This document shows, piece after piece, positions 9,966-19,029 of a DNA stretch of 40,100 bases; the stretch's first letter is position 1, and every line of letters begins with the position of its first letter. Source of the DNA: Candidatus Dorea intestinavium (lineage in GTDB: Bacteria; Bacillota; Clostridia; Lachnospirales; Lachnospiraceae). The notes beneath the pieces are model-generated. The model was not told where the DNA came from. It saw only the letters and a program-made list of their open reading frames with translations, and ran no database searches. Position numbers and translations under genes: made by a program. The stretch is taken from positions 1-40,100 of the forward strand of contig DXHJ01000146.1 in NCBI GenBank assembly GCA_019113475.1. Reading direction: 5' to 3'.

Positions 9966-10631
9966 TTATAATATACCGAATTTGGCAAAAGCATCTGTTG
10001 CCGTCATTCCTGCTTCAATTGCTTTACGAACTGTTTTTTCTCCACTGGCCTTTTCTAAACTCTTTTTAATTACTTCTACCGCAATTTCTTTAGGAATTAC
10101 TAAAACGCCATCAATATCGCCAAAAATATAGTCCCCATCATGAATGGTAACTTGTCCGATTTCAATAGGACAGCGATAATCCACTACTTGAGTACGTATG
10201 CTTGAATCTTGTGCATAGCAACCGCAACTAAAGACTGGCCAATTTTGTTCTAAGACTTGTGGGGTGTCTCTATGCCAACCATTTACAATTGCTCCTACTG
10301 CGCCTCTCGTTCTAGCTGTAGCCGTAAGAAGTTCTCCCCAGTAGGCACAACGTTTTGTGCCACCAGTAGCGATATAAATTTCATTTTTTCCTAGTTGATC
10401 TAAACATTCTGTTAAATAACCAAATGGTTTCTTTTGTGGGCCAAAAACATCGATCATTAAAACCGTCATAGCCTTTCCGGCTACTTTCATATCTGACTTA
10501 ATCCCTTGTATCTCTTGAGGAAGGAATTGATGGGCATAGCCCATTGCATCAAGAATATCTCCTACCACTGGTGTATAGAGCTTTTCTTTCATCAACTGAA
10601 ACAATTCATCTTCATTTTCCCAATTTTCCAT
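9966..10631 (-). CDS. RraA / 4-hydroxy-4-methyl-2-oxoglutarate aldolase-family protein
   Basis: Family motif [25 protein letters not shown] with the Arg-Asp pair retained; [13 protein letters not shown]. Confidence 0.85.
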   Translation of the reverse strand: MENWENEDELFQLMKEKLYTPVVGDILDAMGYAHQFLPQEIQGIKSDMKVAGKAMTVLMIDVFGPQKKPFGYLTECLDQLGKNEIYIATGGTKRCAYWGELLTATARTRGAVGAIVNGWHRDTPQVLEQNWPVFSCGCYAQDSSIRTQVVDYRCPIEIGQVTIHDGDYIFGDIDGVLVIPKEIAVEVIKKSLEKASGEKTVRKAIEAGMTATDAFAKFGIL

Positions 10632-10648
10632 TTTTATAAATTTCCTTT

Positions 10649-11392
10649 CTAAAACCCGTAAGCTAATGCTCCGCCATCAACTGCAAAATCTTGTCCCGTT
10701 ACATATTCAGACTCATTTGCTGTTAAATACAAAATAGTCGCTCCTATTTCTCTTGGATCACCAAATTTATGCACTGGCATTCTATTAAGAATTTGAGCCT
10801 TTCTTTTATCATCCATAACTTCTTTTAATAACTCAGAAGGAAACCAGCCTGGTGCAACAGAATTTACATTTATATTATCTTGTGCCCATTCTACTGCTAA
10901 GCCTCTAGTTAAACCAAGGACTGCGCTTTTACTTGCGCAATAGGGAACAACCAAACTAAATCCTAGGTGAGCTGCCATAGAGGATATATTGATGATTCGT
11001 CCTCTGTTTTTGCTCTTTTTTAGATAAGGATAACAAAGATTAGATACTCTAAAAATACTATTTACATTTGTACTCATTACTGAGGCAAATTCTTCATCGG
11101 TAATTTCTTCTGCTCTTTTTTTAACCGAAATACCCGCATTATTGACAAGAAAATCGATCCCTTGTGCATCTCCTATCTCCTTTATTAGTTCCTTCATCTG
11201 CTCATGATTATTAATATCGCCTTGTTTATGAATAATATTACTATGACAATATTCCTCTGGATCTTTAGGATGTCCACTTCTACTAATTGAATATACCTTT
11301 GCTCCTGCTTCTGCAAGTACATTAGCCGTTGCTAGTCCTATGCCGCTAGAAGCGCCTGTAATTACCCCAATCTTTCCACTTAAATCAAACAT
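10649..11392 (-). CDS. SDR-family oxidoreductase (gluconate/deoxygluconate dehydrogenase-like)
   Basis: [23 protein letters not shown]-terminal [21 protein letters not shown]. Confidence 0.9.
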   Translation of the reverse strand: MFDLSGKIGVITGASSGIGLATANVLAEAGAKVYSISRSGHPKDPEEYCHSNIIHKQGDINNHEQMKELIKEIGDAQGIDFLVNNAGISVKKRAEEITDEEFASVMSTNVNSIFRVSNLCYPYLKKSKNRGRIINISSMAAHLGFSLVVPYCASKSAVLGLTRGLAVEWAQDNINVNSVAPGWFPSELLKEVMDDKRKAQILNRMPVHKFGDPREIGATILYLTANESEYVTGQDFAVDGGALAYGF

Positions 11393-11404
11393 AACTATTC
11401 TCCT

Positions 11405-12520
11405 TTATAAAATCACTTTTTTATATGAAACACAATTATTTTCGATAAACTCCCAATCTAAATCAGCACCAACTCCCGGTCCTTCGGGAACCGTAATTAT
11501 GCCATCTTTAATTGGTAATTTCGTGTTCATTGGAAACATAAACTCTTCTTCTGGCACGAAGTATTCAAAGTACTTACAATTTCTAATAGCGCAAGAAACA
11601 TGTAAATTTACTAAATCCATGTAATTCATGGTTGTAGTATGAATTTCACAGTTTAATCCAAAAGCTTCAGCCATGTGAGCAATTTTTAATGTTCCCGTGA
11701 TTCCACATTTCCAAGAAACATCAGCGCGCACAATATCTGCTGCGTGTTGGTTAATAACTTGCGCTACACCCCAGTGGCATCCTCTAGTTGTTTCCGTTGC
11801 TGCGATAGGAATATCTAAGGCATTGCATAGTTGTCGATACTTTTCCGTTTCAAAATCTCTAAAGGGTTCTTCAAACCATTCATAATTAAGTTTTTCTAAC
11901 TGTCTGCCCACTTTAATGGCTTCATCTAGGGTATATTCACCGACTGGATCGGTCATTAAAACATAATCCTCTCCTAATTCATCTCTTAGCATTTGATGAA
12001 TTTCCATGTCTTTAGTAACTGGTCCAGAAGGGTGAACTTTATAGGCTTTAATTCCTTCTTCTTTATATCTAAGCGCTTCTTTAAGATAAACCTGTGGATC
12101 ATCATAAAAAAGACTACTTGCATAAACAGGTAAAGAATTTCGATAAGCTCCTATATATTTGTACAAGGGAAGCCCTGCCTCTTTCGCACAAATATCCCAT
12201 AAGGCAACATCCATTGGTCCTGGCAAAAACACCGGGAAAAAAGCTTCATGCCTATCGGCATTCCACATATCATGCCAAATTGCTTCTCTATCATGAGGGT
12301 CTCTTCCGAGTACAATTGGAATAATTGTATCGTGAAGATAATTTTCTGTAACCCCACCGGAACGTGCAGCCATTGCAGTTGCTACTCCGCTTATGCCTGT
12401 ATCAGTTGTGACTTTTAAGACCAAGACGTCCCAGTCCATCTTTCCGGCTCCTTTTCGCTTTTCATCAAAAAGGCATTTATTTCGTTTTGTCCACCAGGTT
12501 TCTACCATTGATATTTTCAT
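11405..12520 (-). CDS. Mandelate racemase/muconate lactonizing enzyme superfamily protein (sugar-acid dehydratase or cycloisomerase)
   Basis: Ordered motifs AYKVHP, LMTDPVGEY, WFEEPF, AATETTRG, ADIVRADVSWKCGIT, CEIHTTT. Confidence 0.85.
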   Translation of the reverse strand: MKISMVETWWTKRNKCLFDEKRKGAGKMDWDVLVLKVTTDTGISGVATAMAARSGGVTENYLHDTIIPIVLGRDPHDREAIWHDMWNADRHEAFFPVFLPGPMDVALWDICAKEAGLPLYKYIGAYRNSLPVYASSLFYDDPQVYLKEALRYKEEGIKAYKVHPSGPVTKDMEIHQMLRDELGEDYVLMTDPVGEYTLDEAIKVGRQLEKLNYEWFEEPFRDFETEKYRQLCNALDIPIAATETTRGCHWGVAQVINQHAADIVRADVSWKCGITGTLKIAHMAEAFGLNCEIHTTTMNYMDLVNLHVSCAIRNCKYFEYFVPEEEFMFPMNTKLPIKDGIITVPEGPGVGADLDWEFIENNCVSYKKVIL

Positions 12521-12540
12521 ATATTTTCTTCTCTTCCTTC

Positions 12541-13830
12541 TTATTGTAAATTTGGTAATGTCATGCTAATAGCTGGTATAAATGTAACTAGCATTAAGCA
12601 AATAATCATTGTAATGTAAATTGGCACCATACCCTTTGCCAGCTTTTCAATTTTTATTCCCGAAACTGCTGATCCTATAAATAGTGAGCTTCCTACTGGT
12701 GGTGTTAAAAGACCAATTCCTAAGTTTAAAATCATAATGACACCAAAGTGGATAGGGCTATAACCCATAGAAGTTACTATTGGAAGAAGTATTGGTGTGA
12801 TAATCAAGATCAGAGAACCCATTTCCATTACCATTCCTAAAATCAGTAGTAACAAATTAATAATTAACATAATAACAACAGGATTTTTTGTAATACTATA
12901 AATTCCATTGGTAATATGTTTTGGTACTTTTAAGTAAGCCATCAACCAGCCAAAGGCTGTCGAGGTTGAAATTAGTATCATAATCATGGCTAAGGTTTTA
13001 ACTGCACTTAATAACATTTTAGGTAGTTCTCTAATTGGAACTTCACGATAAATTGCAAAAGTTACAAAAATGCTCCATAAAACTGCTAGTCCAGCGCCTT
13101 CAGTTGCGGTAATAAATCCCGTACAAACACCAATTACTACGATTACAATAGTCATAAGTCCCCAAAAAGCGTCTTTTAAAGCTAAAAAGAATTTTTTTAA
13201 AGAGAACTTTTCGCCTACTGGATAATTACGTTTTCTTGCCACTATATAGCTATAAACCATTAGACAAAGTGCTAATAAACAACCAGGGAAAATACCAGCT
13301 AAAAACAAAGCCCCAACGGAAACTCCACCTGCTGCCAAAGAATAGATAACCATATTTTGACTTGGCGGAATCAAAATACCTTCTACAGAACTAGCCATAG
13401 TAATGTTTGTGGCAAATGTCTTATCATATCCTTCTTTTTCCATAGTTGGTATCATGGTTGGACCTATGGTCGCTACTGATGCAGCCGATGATCCGGATAC
13501 AGCCCCAAAAAGTAAGGAAGCAATAATATCAACCATAGCCAGACCACCATGCATCCAACCAACCATTACACTCGCCAGTTGTAACAACCGTTTCGATATG
13601 CCTCCGGCACTCATTATTTCACCCATTAAGATAAAAAATGGAACGGCTAATAATGAATAGGTATTAACTCCTTTAACCATGCTTTGAAGTACCATTTGCA
13701 TTGGTATTTTTAAATACCAACAAGTAATTATGCTGGAAATACCAATAGATAATGCTATTGGCATTCTAACAGCCATTAGCGAGATAAAGATTCCAATTAA
13801 TAAAAGAATTGCTATTTTTTCAGATGGCAT
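12541..13830 (-). CDS. dctM: TRAP transporter large permease (DctM-like)
   Basis: 429 aa, about 12 TM; VPFFILMGEIMSAGGISKRL, FGAVSGSSAASVATIGPTMIPTMEKEGY, LIPPSQNMVIYS. Confidence 0.95.
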   Translation of the reverse strand: MPSEKIAILLLIGIFISLMAVRMPIALSIGISSIITCWYLKIPMQMVLQSMVKGVNTYSLLAVPFFILMGEIMSAGGISKRLLQLASVMVGWMHGGLAMVDIIASLLFGAVSGSSAASVATIGPTMIPTMEKEGYDKTFATNITMASSVEGILIPPSQNMVIYSLAAGGVSVGALFLAGIFPGCLLALCLMVYSYIVARKRNYPVGEKFSLKKFFLALKDAFWGLMTIVIVVIGVCTGFITATEGAGLAVLWSIFVTFAIYREVPIRELPKMLLSAVKTLAMIMILISTSTAFGWLMAYLKVPKHITNGIYSITKNPVVIMLIINLLLLILGMVMEMGSLILIITPILLPIVTSMGYSPIHFGVIMILNLGIGLLTPPVGSSLFIGSAVSGIKIEKLAKGMVPIYITMIICLMLVTFIPAISMTLPNLQ

Positions 13831-14291
13831 AATAATTCCCTCCCTCTATCTATTGCTGCCATAACAAAAGCAAATCCGGATACCGGTATTACTGCATATA
13901 AAACTCCAGAAGGCAGACCGATTCCTGTCATTATGTTACGAGATGTTAATTTTACCAGTACAATTCCACCAAATAACATGATTATTCCTAGGATTATAAT
14001 TAAAACCAAGTCAAATAAATCCATATATTTAATGGTTCGTTCCGATACAAAGTTATCAATTAACGTTACCTTTAAATGGGAATCATCGGTTATTGCTAAG
14101 GTTGCACTAAGAAGGCAAAACCAAACCATACAGATAAGTGCTACACTTTCTCCCCAACTTGGTGCGTATTTAAAAAGATAACGACTAGCTGCGACAAATG
14201 AAACAATCAATACTTGTAAACTCAAAAGAACACAGCAAATGATGGAAATAAATTTTCTAACTTTTTCACAAATTTTAGTAAATGTTTTCAT
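13812..14291 (-). CDS. dctQ: TRAP transporter small permease (DctQ-like)
   Basis: 159 aa, 4 TM; position between DctP and DctM; SRYLFKYAPSWGESVALICMVWFCLLSATLAITDDSHLKV. Confidence 0.9.
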   Translation of the reverse strand: MKTFTKICEKVRKFISIICCVLLSLQVLIVSFVAASRYLFKYAPSWGESVALICMVWFCLLSATLAITDDSHLKVTLIDNFVSERTIKYMDLFDLVLIIILGIIMLFGGIVLVKLTSRNIMTGIGLPSGVLYAVIPVSGFAFVMAAIDRGRELLCHLKK

Positions 14292-14300
14292 TCTTGCCTC

Positions 14301-15323
14301 CTATTTCATTTCTTGTATTTCTTCTACTAGATGCATATAACCTTTTCCGTATTTCTCATAAACGGGTTTAACAGCATCTTGCCAAGGAGTAAAGTCCGTT
14401 ATTTCTACTACATTGACTTTTTTCTCTTTTAATTGTTCAATTTGATCTTGATCATCTTTTTCAATGATTTTTTTATTATAATCTTCAGCATTTGATGCGG
14501 CTTTTTTTAAGATACCTTGTTCTTCTTTATTTAACCTATTCCATTTATATTCACTAAAAATAATGATTCCTGGGCTATAAGTATGTCCATCTAAAACTAA
14601 ATTATTATTAACTTCAAAAAAGCTATTACTGATATATCCTGCCAAAGGTTGATCGGCACCGTCAACTACTCCTGTTTGCAATGAAGTATATAATTCACTC
14701 ATGGAGATTGGCGTTGGGGAAGCGCCAAAACATTTAACGGTATCCATTAAAATAGAGGTCTCTGCAACTCTCATTTTCATTCCTTTTAAATCTTCTGGTG
14801 ATTTTATTTCCTTTTTAGCAAAGAAATTACGTGAACCTTCATCAACAAAACCCAAACCAATCATGCTGGTTTTGTTCTTTTCTAAGCCCTTTAAAATCTC
14901 TCTGCCAGTCTCACTTTTTAAGGCTTTCCAAAGATGTTCTCTTCCTTGAAATAAATAAGGAAGACCAAATACGTTCATTTCTTTTACACCAAAATCACCC
15001 ATAGTAAGGGTATTCGCTCTAAAAGCATCAAGCGCTCCCATCTGGACTGCTTGAATCTCTGTTCTCTCATCACCAAGTTGTCCCCCACTATATAACTCTA
15101 CTTCCATCTCACCATCCGATAGTTTTTTTACTTCATCACAGAAATACTGCATTACTTCTGTATTGATGTTATCATCTGGGCTAAGTTCTCCCGCTTTTAG
15201 AACGATTTTAGGTTGGGTATTTGCTGACTTTTTTGTTTTAGTCTGATTACCTTCTCCACATCCACTAAGCATTAAGGTTAAAGTCATTACAATGGCCAAC
15301 ATGGCACTAAAACCTTTTTTCAT
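14301..15323 (-). CDS. dctP: TRAP transporter substrate-binding lipoprotein (DctP-like)
   Basis: Lipobox LMLSGCG; GAGELSPDDNINTEV, QLGDERTEIQAVQMGALDAF, SELYTSLQTGVVDGADQPL. Confidence 0.95.
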   Translation of the reverse strand: MKKGFSAMLAIVMTLTLMLSGCGEGNQTKTKKSANTQPKIVLKAGELSPDDNINTEVMQYFCDEVKKLSDGEMEVELYSGGQLGDERTEIQAVQMGALDAFRANTLTMGDFGVKEMNVFGLPYLFQGREHLWKALKSETGREILKGLEKNKTSMIGLGFVDEGSRNFFAKKEIKSPEDLKGMKMRVAETSILMDTVKCFGASPTPISMSELYTSLQTGVVDGADQPLAGYISNSFFEVNNNLVLDGHTYSPGIIIFSEYKWNRLNKEEQGILKKAASNAEDYNKKIIEKDDQDQIEQLKEKKVNVVEITDFTPWQDAVKPVYEKYGKGYMHLVEEIQEMK

Positions 15324-15342
15324 TCCTTTTCCTCCGTGTAAT

Positions 15343-15993
15343 CTACTTGATAAAGTACTTCAAAGTGTATCTCTTTGATGCCTCTAAATGGGCTATTAAT
15401 GCCTTTTCTATCCTTTCAGGATCCTCTGCTAAGTAAGCATCTATAATTTCCACGTGACCAGCAATTTCATCAATATAGAAGGTATTATCTTCGGCAGTTT
15501 TTATTCTGATTCTCTGGTTGTGATCTGTGATATTTATCATTAATTGCTTAACAAAGCGATTTTCCACTTTATCCAAAATAGCCTCATGTAGCTCTCTATC
15601 AAGATTTGTATAATATTTCACCTGTTCCTTTTTATCCATCTGGGTAAGATCAACTAAAAATCTTTTTTTAATGTCTTCCAACCACTCTCTATCCAAACGA
15701 CCACAAATGCTTTTAGACATATAAGGTTCTACTAAAAATCTTGTCTCATATATTTGGTGAATCAAATCTAAGGTAATGTCAGCAACAATAGTACCTTTTC
15801 TAGGATAAATATATACAAAGCCTTCCTTTTCTAGACGTTGTATCGACTCTCTTATTGGGGTTCTACTAATACCAAACTCCTTCATAAGTGCTTCCTCAGA
15901 GATATCTCCTAATGGCTTAAGTTCGCCATTTAAGATTTTTTCCTTTATTGTTTTATATGCTAATAATTTCTTTTCTGCTGCTTTACTTACCAT
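15343..15993 (-). CDS. GntR-family transcriptional regulator, FadR/FCD subfamily
   Basis: N-terminal wHTH (ISEEALMKEFGISRTPIRESIQRLEKEGFVYIYPRKGTIV) plus FCD domain (RELHEAILDKVENRFVKQLM, HVEIIDAYLAEDPERIEKALIAHLEAS). Confidence 0.9.
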   Translation of the reverse strand: MVSKAAEKKLLAYKTIKEKILNGELKPLGDISEEALMKEFGISRTPIRESIQRLEKEGFVYIYPRKGTIVADITLDLIHQIYETRFLVEPYMSKSICGRLDREWLEDIKKRFLVDLTQMDKKEQVKYYTNLDRELHEAILDKVENRFVKQLMINITDHNQRIRIKTAEDNTFYIDEIAGHVEIIDAYLAEDPERIEKALIAHLEASKRYTLKYFIK

Positions 15994-16011
15994 TTAATCT
16001 TACCCCTTTTC

Positions 16012-16776
16012 TTAAAATCCGATTAATGCACCACCATCTACTACTAAACTGATACCGTTTACGAAGCTTGCGGCATTTGAGCATAAATAAACTGCTGCCC
16101 AACCAATATCTTCTGGTTTTCCAAATTTATTCATCGGTGTTCTTCCTAATATTTTTGCTTTTCTTGGTGGATCATTATCCACTGCTTTGTGTAACATAGG
16201 CGTTTCAATCCAACCTGGTGCAATCGCATTAATCCTAATTCCCTCAGACGAAACTTCCGACGCTAGCGTCCTTACAAGCCCTAATACTGACGACTTAGCT
16301 GCTGAATAACCAGCTACATAAGGTTGTCCAATAAAGCCCGTCATAGAAGAAATAAATAAAATATTGCCCTCCTTTCTTTCTTTCATGTGGGGAATGATTG
16401 CTTTACTTAAAGCAAATGAAGCTGTTACGTGTAAATCTAATACATCCGTAAACTCTTTTAGGCTCATTTCTTCAATTGGCTTTTTACAATGATTTCCCGC
16501 ATTATTTACTAAAATATCTATCGGCCCTTTTTCTTTAATTATTTTTTCCACCAACTTAGGAATTTCTTCCATTTGAGAAATGTCGAACTTATAATAAGAC
16601 GCCTTTTCCCCTAGTTTTTCTACTGCGTCATCTAAACTGGACCCTTTACCTCGACCAATTAAGATAACCTCAGCACCTGCTTTTGTCATGCACTTGGCCA
16701 TAGCAAAACCAATTCCACTAGCTCCTCCGGTTATGATGGCTCTTTTTCCATTAAGCCCGAACTCCTCTTGTAACAT
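16012..16776 (-). CDS. SDR-family oxidoreductase
   Basis: GGASGIGFAMA, NNAGNH, YSAAKSSVLGL, FVNGISLVVDGGALIGF. ATG at 16776 has a nearby GAAGGAA SD; the listed ORF starts at 16812. Confidence 0.9.
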   Translation of the reverse strand: MLQEEFGLNGKRAIITGGASGIGFAMAKCMTKAGAEVILIGRGKGSSLDDAVEKLGEKASYYKFDISQMEEIPKLVEKIIKEKGPIDILVNNAGNHCKKPIEEMSLKEFTDVLDLHVTASFALSKAIIPHMKERKEGNILFISSMTGFIGQPYVAGYSAAKSSVLGLVRTLASEVSSEGIRINAIAPGWIETPMLHKAVDNDPPRKAKILGRTPMNKFGKPEDIGWAAVYLCSNAASFVNGISLVVDGGALIGF

Positions 16777-17995
16777 TTCCTTCACACCTTTCTCTTTTAC
16801 TTTTTTTGTCATCTTGATATTTGTAAGGAATAAAAAATTCCTTATGACCTAACTCTTCTGCTTTTGTTTTTTCCCCTGCACAAATTTGTGTAACTAATTT
16901 GATTAATGAAAAAACACTATCTTCTATCGTGCATGCTCCTGATAAAATATCACCAGCATTAAAATCCATATCTTCTTGCATGTAGCTATAGGTATTGTTA
17001 TTACCCGTGATCTTGATTACTGGTGAGATTGCACTTCCAACCACATTACCTCTGCCGGTAACTAAAAATAGTAACTGTGCTCCTGAAGCAACTAAATCTG
17101 TCAATCCTTCATTGTCATTAGGATTAGTAAAACCAAAATCCATAAAGTAAGGATCCGGCGTACTATCTAATAGCCATAGGCCTTTATTTTTCACCTCTTC
17201 AGCGACCTTTAAAACACCTTGAATGGGTTGCGACCCGCTTTTAATTAAAGCTCCCATACTCTTTTCTTCTATGGTTGTCAGACCTCCAACAAAGTTACCT
17301 GGGGAAATAGAATACTGTTTTACTTTTTTGCAATATTCCATTGCTTTATCATAAGTGCTAGCAAGTTCTTCTCTTGCTTCTTCTGATATGCCCCTTTTTA
17401 CTAACATTTCTTTTAATCCAACCGCTTCCACTATTTCTTCAAAAATCGCGATTCCCTTTTGGTTTACGAGAAAATCAAAAAATCTACCTACGACTACATT
17501 TCCTGCTAAGCCCGAGGTATAATCTGATCCTCCACATTCTGCGCCCACTATTAAATCGGCAAATCCCATAGGAACTATTTTTGTATCTTCTAGTTTCTCT
17601 AATATTTCTTCTACGTTTTCGCAGGCCTTTTCAATCGACTTCTTCGTTCCACCTTCATTTTGGATGAGTAGCCAACTACCAAATTTTCCTTTTTCCGCTG
17701 CGTATTGACTTAACTTTTCTGCTTGCAGATATTCACAACCAAGTCCAATTACATATACTCCTCCCACATTGGGGTGACGTATTAATGCTAATAGCAAATT
17801 AAGAGCATAGGTATTATCCGTACAACCGGAAAATCCAACGACTTCCACCTCCGGATTATTAATTCTTCTAACCACCTCTTTTGCCACAAATGCAGCGCAT
17901 TCAACGGTATACATAACTAAAACTTTATTTCTTATCCCAATTTTTCCATCTTGTCTTAAATATCCTGACCATTTTATATCTTCTAAATTATCCAT
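16751..17995 (-). CDS. UxaA-family dehydratase, large (C-terminal) subunit
   Basis: GYLRQDGKIGIRNKVLVMYTVECAAFVAKEVV, GLGCEYLQAEKLS, VGAECGGSDYTSGLAGN, DSTPDPYFMDFGFTNPNDNEGLTDLVASGAQLLFLVTGRGNVVGSAISPVIKITGN. ATG 17995 preceded by AAAGGAGATTGG. Confidence 0.9.
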   Translation of the reverse strand: MDNLEDIKWSGYLRQDGKIGIRNKVLVMYTVECAAFVAKEVVRRINNPEVEVVGFSGCTDNTYALNLLLALIRHPNVGGVYVIGLGCEYLQAEKLSQYAAEKGKFGSWLLIQNEGGTKKSIEKACENVEEILEKLEDTKIVPMGFADLIVGAECGGSDYTSGLAGNVVVGRFFDFLVNQKGIAIFEEIVEAVGLKEMLVKRGISEEAREELASTYDKAMEYCKKVKQYSISPGNFVGGLTTIEEKSMGALIKSGSQPIQGVLKVAEEVKNKGLWLLDSTPDPYFMDFGFTNPNDNEGLTDLVASGAQLLFLVTGRGNVVGSAISPVIKITGNNNTYSYMQEDMDFNAGDILSGACTIEDSVFSLIKLVTQICAGEKTKAEELGHKEFFIPYKYQDDKKSKRERCEGNVTRGVRA

Positions 17996-18005
17996 CCAAT
18001 CTCCT

Positions 18006-18329
18006 TTATTTATACAAGGCATCTTTCGGAGCACCTGTTGTTAAATCCATCTTTGAAGAGCGTTCATCATAGTTACTTTTCATATTGTGTAGATGAACAT
18101 GCTCACCTTTTTTTATATCTTTTGTTGCTATTCCTATATTTGTGTTATATTTAATAATCTGCATACCTTCTTTTATATCTGTTATTGCTACTTTATGCCC
18201 CGACATAATCTTCTCTTTCACTTCAATAGCGGATTTTACTTCACCTAAAATTGTTTTTTTCCCGGGATCTAAATCTAACAATGCCGTTGCTACATTATCA
18301 TTTTTATCAATTAAAAATAATGATTCCAT
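18006..18329 (-). CDS. UxaA-family dehydratase, small SAF-domain subunit
   Basis: GHKVAITDIKEGMQIIKYNTNIGIATKDIKKGEHVHLHNMKS is typical of the SAF domain of altronate dehydratase/SuyA-like proteins. ATG at 18329 with SD GAGGTG; the 18338 start in the track is a GTG. Confidence 0.9.
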   Translation of the reverse strand: MESLFLIDKNDNVATALLDLDPGKKTILGEVKSAIEVKEKIMSGHKVAITDIKEGMQIIKYNTNIGIATKDIKKGEHVHLHNMKSNYDERSSKMDLTTGAPKDALYK

Positions 18330-18366
18330 GATTTTCACCTCATTCTTACTGGCTGTTGTTTTTCCT

Positions 18367-18398
18367 GTGATATATCACTGATATATCTGTGATATATC
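18367..18398. promoter_or_regulatory. Triple phased GATATATC operator candidate upstream of the sugar-acid operon
   Basis: GATATATC at 18369-18376, 18380-18387 and 18391-18398, exactly 11 bp apart, about 40 bp upstream of the first ATG. Confidence 0.6.
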
Positions 18399-18469
18399 TT
18401 ACTTCTCTTAAAACTATTAAACAAGCATCAATTTAGACAAAAACTACTTTTATTTTTATGCATAATCAC

Positions 18470-18520
18470 AAAAAAGCTGTTATACAAGGGGTTCAAATCC
18501 CTTAGCATAACAGCTTTTTC
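18470..18520 (-). terminator. Long terminator hairpin downstream of the GNAT gene
   Basis: AAAAAGCTGTTAT (18471-18483) pairs perfectly with ATAACAGCTTTTT (18507-18519); inner AAGGG/CCCTT stem; T-run on either strand. Confidence 0.8.
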
Positions 18521-18531
18521 CTTTATTTCTT

Positions 18532-18978
18532 TTATTCTTTTTTCATTCGTATCACAGGTTTTTCTTCATAACCGATAGAAGTGTACATCTCTTTTGCGTA
18601 TTCGTTATTTGGCTCTAGCTCCACTCTAATCTGGGCTGTTTGTGGTTCAATCTTATCCTTGATAAAACCAAGAAATTCACTAGCAAGGCCTCTACCTCGG
18701 TATTCTTCTTTTACATATAACTCTTCAATCCAAACCACCTTGCCTCCAGCTCTTTGGGAAAAAGTGGTACTAAGGAGTGCAAAACCAACAGGCTTTTTCG
18801 TCTCCTCAATAATATAGGCACTTAAATAACTATCTTCTCTCATAATTTCATCCCAAGCATTATTGACATAATGTTCGGGAATTGAACACGTAAATTTTGG
18901 TGAATCGTAGAATTCCATGGCCAATGATACATAGAGTTTCTTTTCATCTGGTCTAACTTTTCTAATCATAATACTCAC
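18532..18978 (-). CDS. GNAT-family N-acetyltransferase
   Basis: WIEELYVKEEYRGRGLASEFLGFIKDK; ELEPNNEYAKEMYTSIGYEEKPVIRMKKE. Confidence 0.9.
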   Translation of the reverse strand: MSIMIRKVRPDEKKLYVSLAMEFYDSPKFTCSIPEHYVNNAWDEIMREDSYLSAYIIEETKKPVGFALLSTTFSQRAGGKVVWIEELYVKEEYRGRGLASEFLGFIKDKIEPQTAQIRVELEPNNEYAKEMYTSIGYEEKPVIRMKKE

Positions 18979-19029
18979 CTCTTTCTTTTGATATTTCTAT
19001 TTTATCACAAGATATCTTAAGAAAAAAGT

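Noticed and set aside
18486-18506. tRNA gene suggested by the GGTTCAAATCC T-arm-like sequence
   Set aside because: No D arm, anticodon arm or acceptor pairing; the element lies in a terminator hairpin.
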